A stretch of DNA of 35,241 nt from Comamonadaceae bacterium (lineage in GTDB: Bacteria > Pseudomonadota > Gammaproteobacteria > Burkholderiales > Burkholderiaceae_C). The translations under genes were made by a program, and so were the position numbers. Every line of letters begins with the position of its first letter. Positions within the stretch are counted from its first letter, which is position 1. The stretch is taken from positions 1 through 35,241 of the forward strand of contig JAJTGH010000002.1 of the NCBI GenBank assembly GCA_021299555.1, read 5' to 3'. Below are positions 33,336 to 35,241 of this stretch, one piece after another. The notes beneath the pieces were generated by a model. It saw only the letters and a list, made by a program, of their open reading frames with translations, had not been told where the DNA came from and made no database searches.

Positions 33336-34520
33336 TCAGTACTTGCGCACCAGCACCAGACCCTTGAGGTACTCGCCTTCAGGGAAGTGCACCGTCATCG
33401 GGTGATCCGGCGCCCCAGCCATGCGCTCACTGATGAAGGCATCGACCTCGGCATCGGTGCCCGCGGAGGCCACGATCTTGTGAAACAAATCGGCGCTGAT
33501 ACCGCCCGAGCATGAAAACGTGAACAGCACCCCGCCGGGCTGCAGCAGCTGCAGCCCCAGGCGATTGAGGTCCTTGTACGCGCGGGCTGCCCGCTCGGCA
33601 TGGGCCACGGTGGGCGCCAGCTTGGGCGGATCGAGCACGATGGCGTCAAACCGCCGGCCCTGAGCCAGAAACTGGCGCAAGCTCGCGTTCACGTCAGCAT
33701 CGAGCATGTCGGTGCGATCCAGGGGCAGTGCATTGAGCCGCACGTTGGCTCTGGCCTGCTCGAGCGCCGGCCCGGAGGAGTCGACGGACGTGACGTGCCC
33801 TGCCCCGCCGGCCAGCGCAGCCACAGTAAAGCCGCCGGTGTAGCAAAAGCAGTTGAGCACGGTCTCGAAGCGGCGGTGCCGCGTCCACTGAAAGAACCGC
33901 TGCCGGTTCTCCCGCTGATCCAGATAAAACCCGGTCTTGTGGCCGCGGTCTATGTCCAGCGCGAGCCGCCAGCCGTGCTCGCTGATCACCCGCTCGGTCG
34001 ACCCACTGCCCGAGAGCCAGCCCTTGACCTCGGGCAAGCCTTCAAGCTGGCGCACGCTGGCATCAGAGCGCTCATAGAGTTGCGTCAATCCCGTGTGATC
34101 GAGCAACGCTTGGGTGATCACCTGCTTCCAACGCTCGGTTCCGCAGCTGGTGAACTGGGCCACCAGGACGTCGCCGTAGCGGTCGACCACCAGGCCCGGC
34201 AAGCCGTCAGACTCGCCGTGAACCAGGCGCAGACCGTCGCTGCGGATGTCAAAAAAAGAACGCGCCTGGATGGAGCGGGCGATTCGATCGGAGAAGAAGG
34301 TGGCATCGATGCGTTGCGCCTCGTCAAAGCTCCAGACGCGCGCCCGAATGCGCGATCGCGGACTGAACGCAGCCCAGGCCAAAAACCGGCCCTCGTGCGA
34401 CTCCACCCTCACCGTCTCACCACTGTCAGCCCCGCCCCTGGCCACGGCGCCGTCGAAAACCCAGGGATGCTTCCTGCGCAAGGATTTTTCCTTGCCCGGG
34501 TGCAGTCGTATCGATTTCAT
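33336..34520 (-). CDS. rlmI: 23S rRNA (cytosine-1962 C5)-methyltransferase RlmI-like
   Basis: Class I SAM-dependent rRNA methyltransferase of 394 residues. An N-terminal PUA domain ('LHPGKEKSLRRKHPWVFDGAV', in its parts, then 'GRFLAWAAFSPRSRIRARVWS') is followed by 'HKTGFYLDQRENR'. Further on come SAM motif I 'VLNCFCYTGGFTVAALAGGA', 'VDSSGPALEQARANVRLN' and 'IVLDPPKLAP', and finally 'FTFSCSGGI' with the likely catalytic Cys. ATG 34520 is the family start; longer in-frame extensions run into xerC. C1962 specificity is inferred from family resemblance. Confidence 0.9.
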   Translation of the reverse strand: MKSIRLHPGKEKSLRRKHPWVFDGAVARGGADSGETVRVESHEGRFLAWAAFSPRSRIRARVWSFDEAQRIDATFFSDRIARSIQARSFFDIRSDGLRLVHGESDGLPGLVVDRYGDVLVAQFTSCGTERWKQVITQALLDHTGLTQLYERSDASVRQLEGLPEVKGWLSGSGSTERVISEHGWRLALDIDRGHKTGFYLDQRENRQRFFQWTRHRRFETVLNCFCYTGGFTVAALAGGAGHVTSVDSSGPALEQARANVRLNALPLDRTDMLDADVNASLRQFLAQGRRFDAIVLDPPKLAPTVAHAERAARAYKDLNRLGLQLLQPGGVLFTFSCSGGISADLFHKIVASAGTDAEVDAFISERMAGAPDHPMTVHFPEGEYLKGLVLVRKY

Positions 34521-34629
34521 AACGCCATTGTCGCCGCCGCCCAAGGCGGTGGTGCCTGCATGCAGATGTGGTGGTCTGATCGAGCTTCCCATCGCGCCGA
34601 GGCTGGCCCCGGCGCAAGCACCAGCGACG

Positions 34630-35241
34630 CTATTTTTTGCCGTGCGCGCGCGGGTGGGCGGCGTCGTAAATTTTGGCCAGGTGCTGAAAATCGAGCCGGG
34701 TGTAGACCTGGGTGGTGCTGATGTGGGCGTGACCGAGCAGCTCCTGCACGGCGCGCAAGTCACCACTGGACTGCAGCACGTGGCTGGCAAAGGAATGGCG
34801 CAGCATGTGCGGGTGCACGGGCGTGGCCAGGCCTGCGGCCAGAGACCGACGCTTGAGCCGTACCTGCATCTGGCGGGCCGACAGGCGCCGCCCCTGGCGG
34901 GTGATGAACAGCGCAGCGCTGGGCGGCTCGGCAGCGCTCCAAAGGCTGCGAACGCTGAGCCAGGCAGCCAGCGCTTTGAGCGCGGGCTCGCCCACAGGCA
35001 CACTGCGCCGCTTGTTGCCCTTGCCCAGGACGTGGGCCTGCCCCTCTTGCAGGTCGATCCAGCCCTTGGCTTGAGCGCTGGCCTGCACGTCCAACCCGAC
35101 CACCTCTGCGATGCGCAGGCCGCAGCCGTAGAGCAGTTCGGTCAGGCAATGGTCGCGGGCATCGAGATCGGGCGAGGCGCTTTCGTCTTGGAACTGGGCC
35201 AATTGCACCGCCTCGTCCACGCCCAGGGCCTTGGGCAAGGG
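34630..35241 (-). CDS. xerC: Tyrosine recombinase XerC, 5' end outside the window
   Basis: Site-specific recombinase that with XerD resolves chromosome dimers at dif. Only the C-terminal 203 or so residues are present; the frame is open through the right edge. All catalytic residues are visible: Arg in 'YGCGLRIAEVVGL', Lys in 'GKGNKRRSVPVG', His-x-x-Arg in 'HMLRHSFASH', His in 'LLGHAHIS' and the nucleophile Tyr in 'TTQVYTRLDF'. The 'LPKALGVDEA' segment at the edge is the usual start of the catalytic domain. It is a housekeeping Xer rather than a phage integrase, judged by context. Confidence 0.93.
   Translation of the reverse strand, partial: PLPKALGVDEAVQLAQFQDESASPDLDARDHCLTELLYGCGLRIAEVVGLDVQASAQAKGWIDLQEGQAHVLGKGNKRRSVPVGEPALKALAAWLSVRSLWSAAEPPSAALFITRQGRRLSARQMQVRLKRRSLAAGLATPVHPHMLRHSFASHVLQSSGDLRAVQELLGHAHISTTQVYTRLDFQHLAKIYDAAHPRAHGKK

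Noticed and set aside
34521-34629. GC-rich hairpins between xerC and rlmI (GCGCCG/CGGCGC and CCGCC/GGCGG)
   Set aside because: Short stems without a T-run; expected by chance in such GC-rich spacer DNA.
34630-35241. Tyrosine recombinase as a sign of an integrated element
   Set aside because: Catalytic domain and neighbours fit housekeeping XerC; no att repeats, tRNA or phage genes are seen.

Overview
This window is a chromosomal housekeeping region of a high-GC betaproteobacterium. The gene content, the complete mraZ-to-lpxC division and cell-wall cluster, the cysteine-poor DksA with a histone-H1-like tail, and protein features such as the FtsZ C-terminal peptide fit Burkholderiales, most likely a Comamonadaceae-type organism. 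That placement is inferred from family resemblance only. I see no mobile element, CRISPR array, rRNA or tRNA.

Layout: (1) 38-1724, a LuxR-type regulator and a multi-pass membrane protein on the + strand, converging on (2) a DAHP synthase gene (aroG type, 1728-2855, - strand). The 5' leader of aroG encodes an aromatic-rich peptide followed by a terminator, a clear transcription attenuator. (3) 3079-5824, tldD and rodA on the - strand. (4) 5898-10055, + strand: a YqiA-like esterase, an RNase II-family exonuclease, mtgA and ruvC. (5) 10116-11817, hppD and a divergent Lrp/AsnC regulator, with two copies of a dyad operator between them. (6) 11871-30350, - strand: the full dcw cluster mraZ-rsmH-ftsL-ftsI-murE-murF-mraY-murD-ftsW-murG-murC-ddl-ftsQ-ftsA-ftsZ-lpxC, then a 58-residue membrane protein gene. 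From rsmH to ftsQ almost every start codon overlaps the preceding stop codon. Four 10-bp-spaced MraZ boxes precede mraZ. (7) 30681-35241, - strand: dksA, a CobW-family GTPase, rlmI, and xerC running off the right edge.

The genes supply most of one process. The murC-F, murG, mraY and ddl enzymes make lipid II. FtsW/FtsI and RodA/MtgA polymerise it at the septum and side wall. FtsA/Z/Q/L build the divisome, and LpxC commits carbon to lipid A. DAHP synthase opens the aromatic pathway while HppD degrades tyrosine, and each has its own visible control element.

The most interesting signals lie between and inside familiar genes. They are the aroG attenuator; a structured ftsZ-lpxC spacer with competing helices; an apparent frameshift in ftsL; a structured dksA leader with an upstream ORF overlapping a TTG start; duplicated operators at hppD/lrp; and low-complexity insertions in MtgA and MurD.
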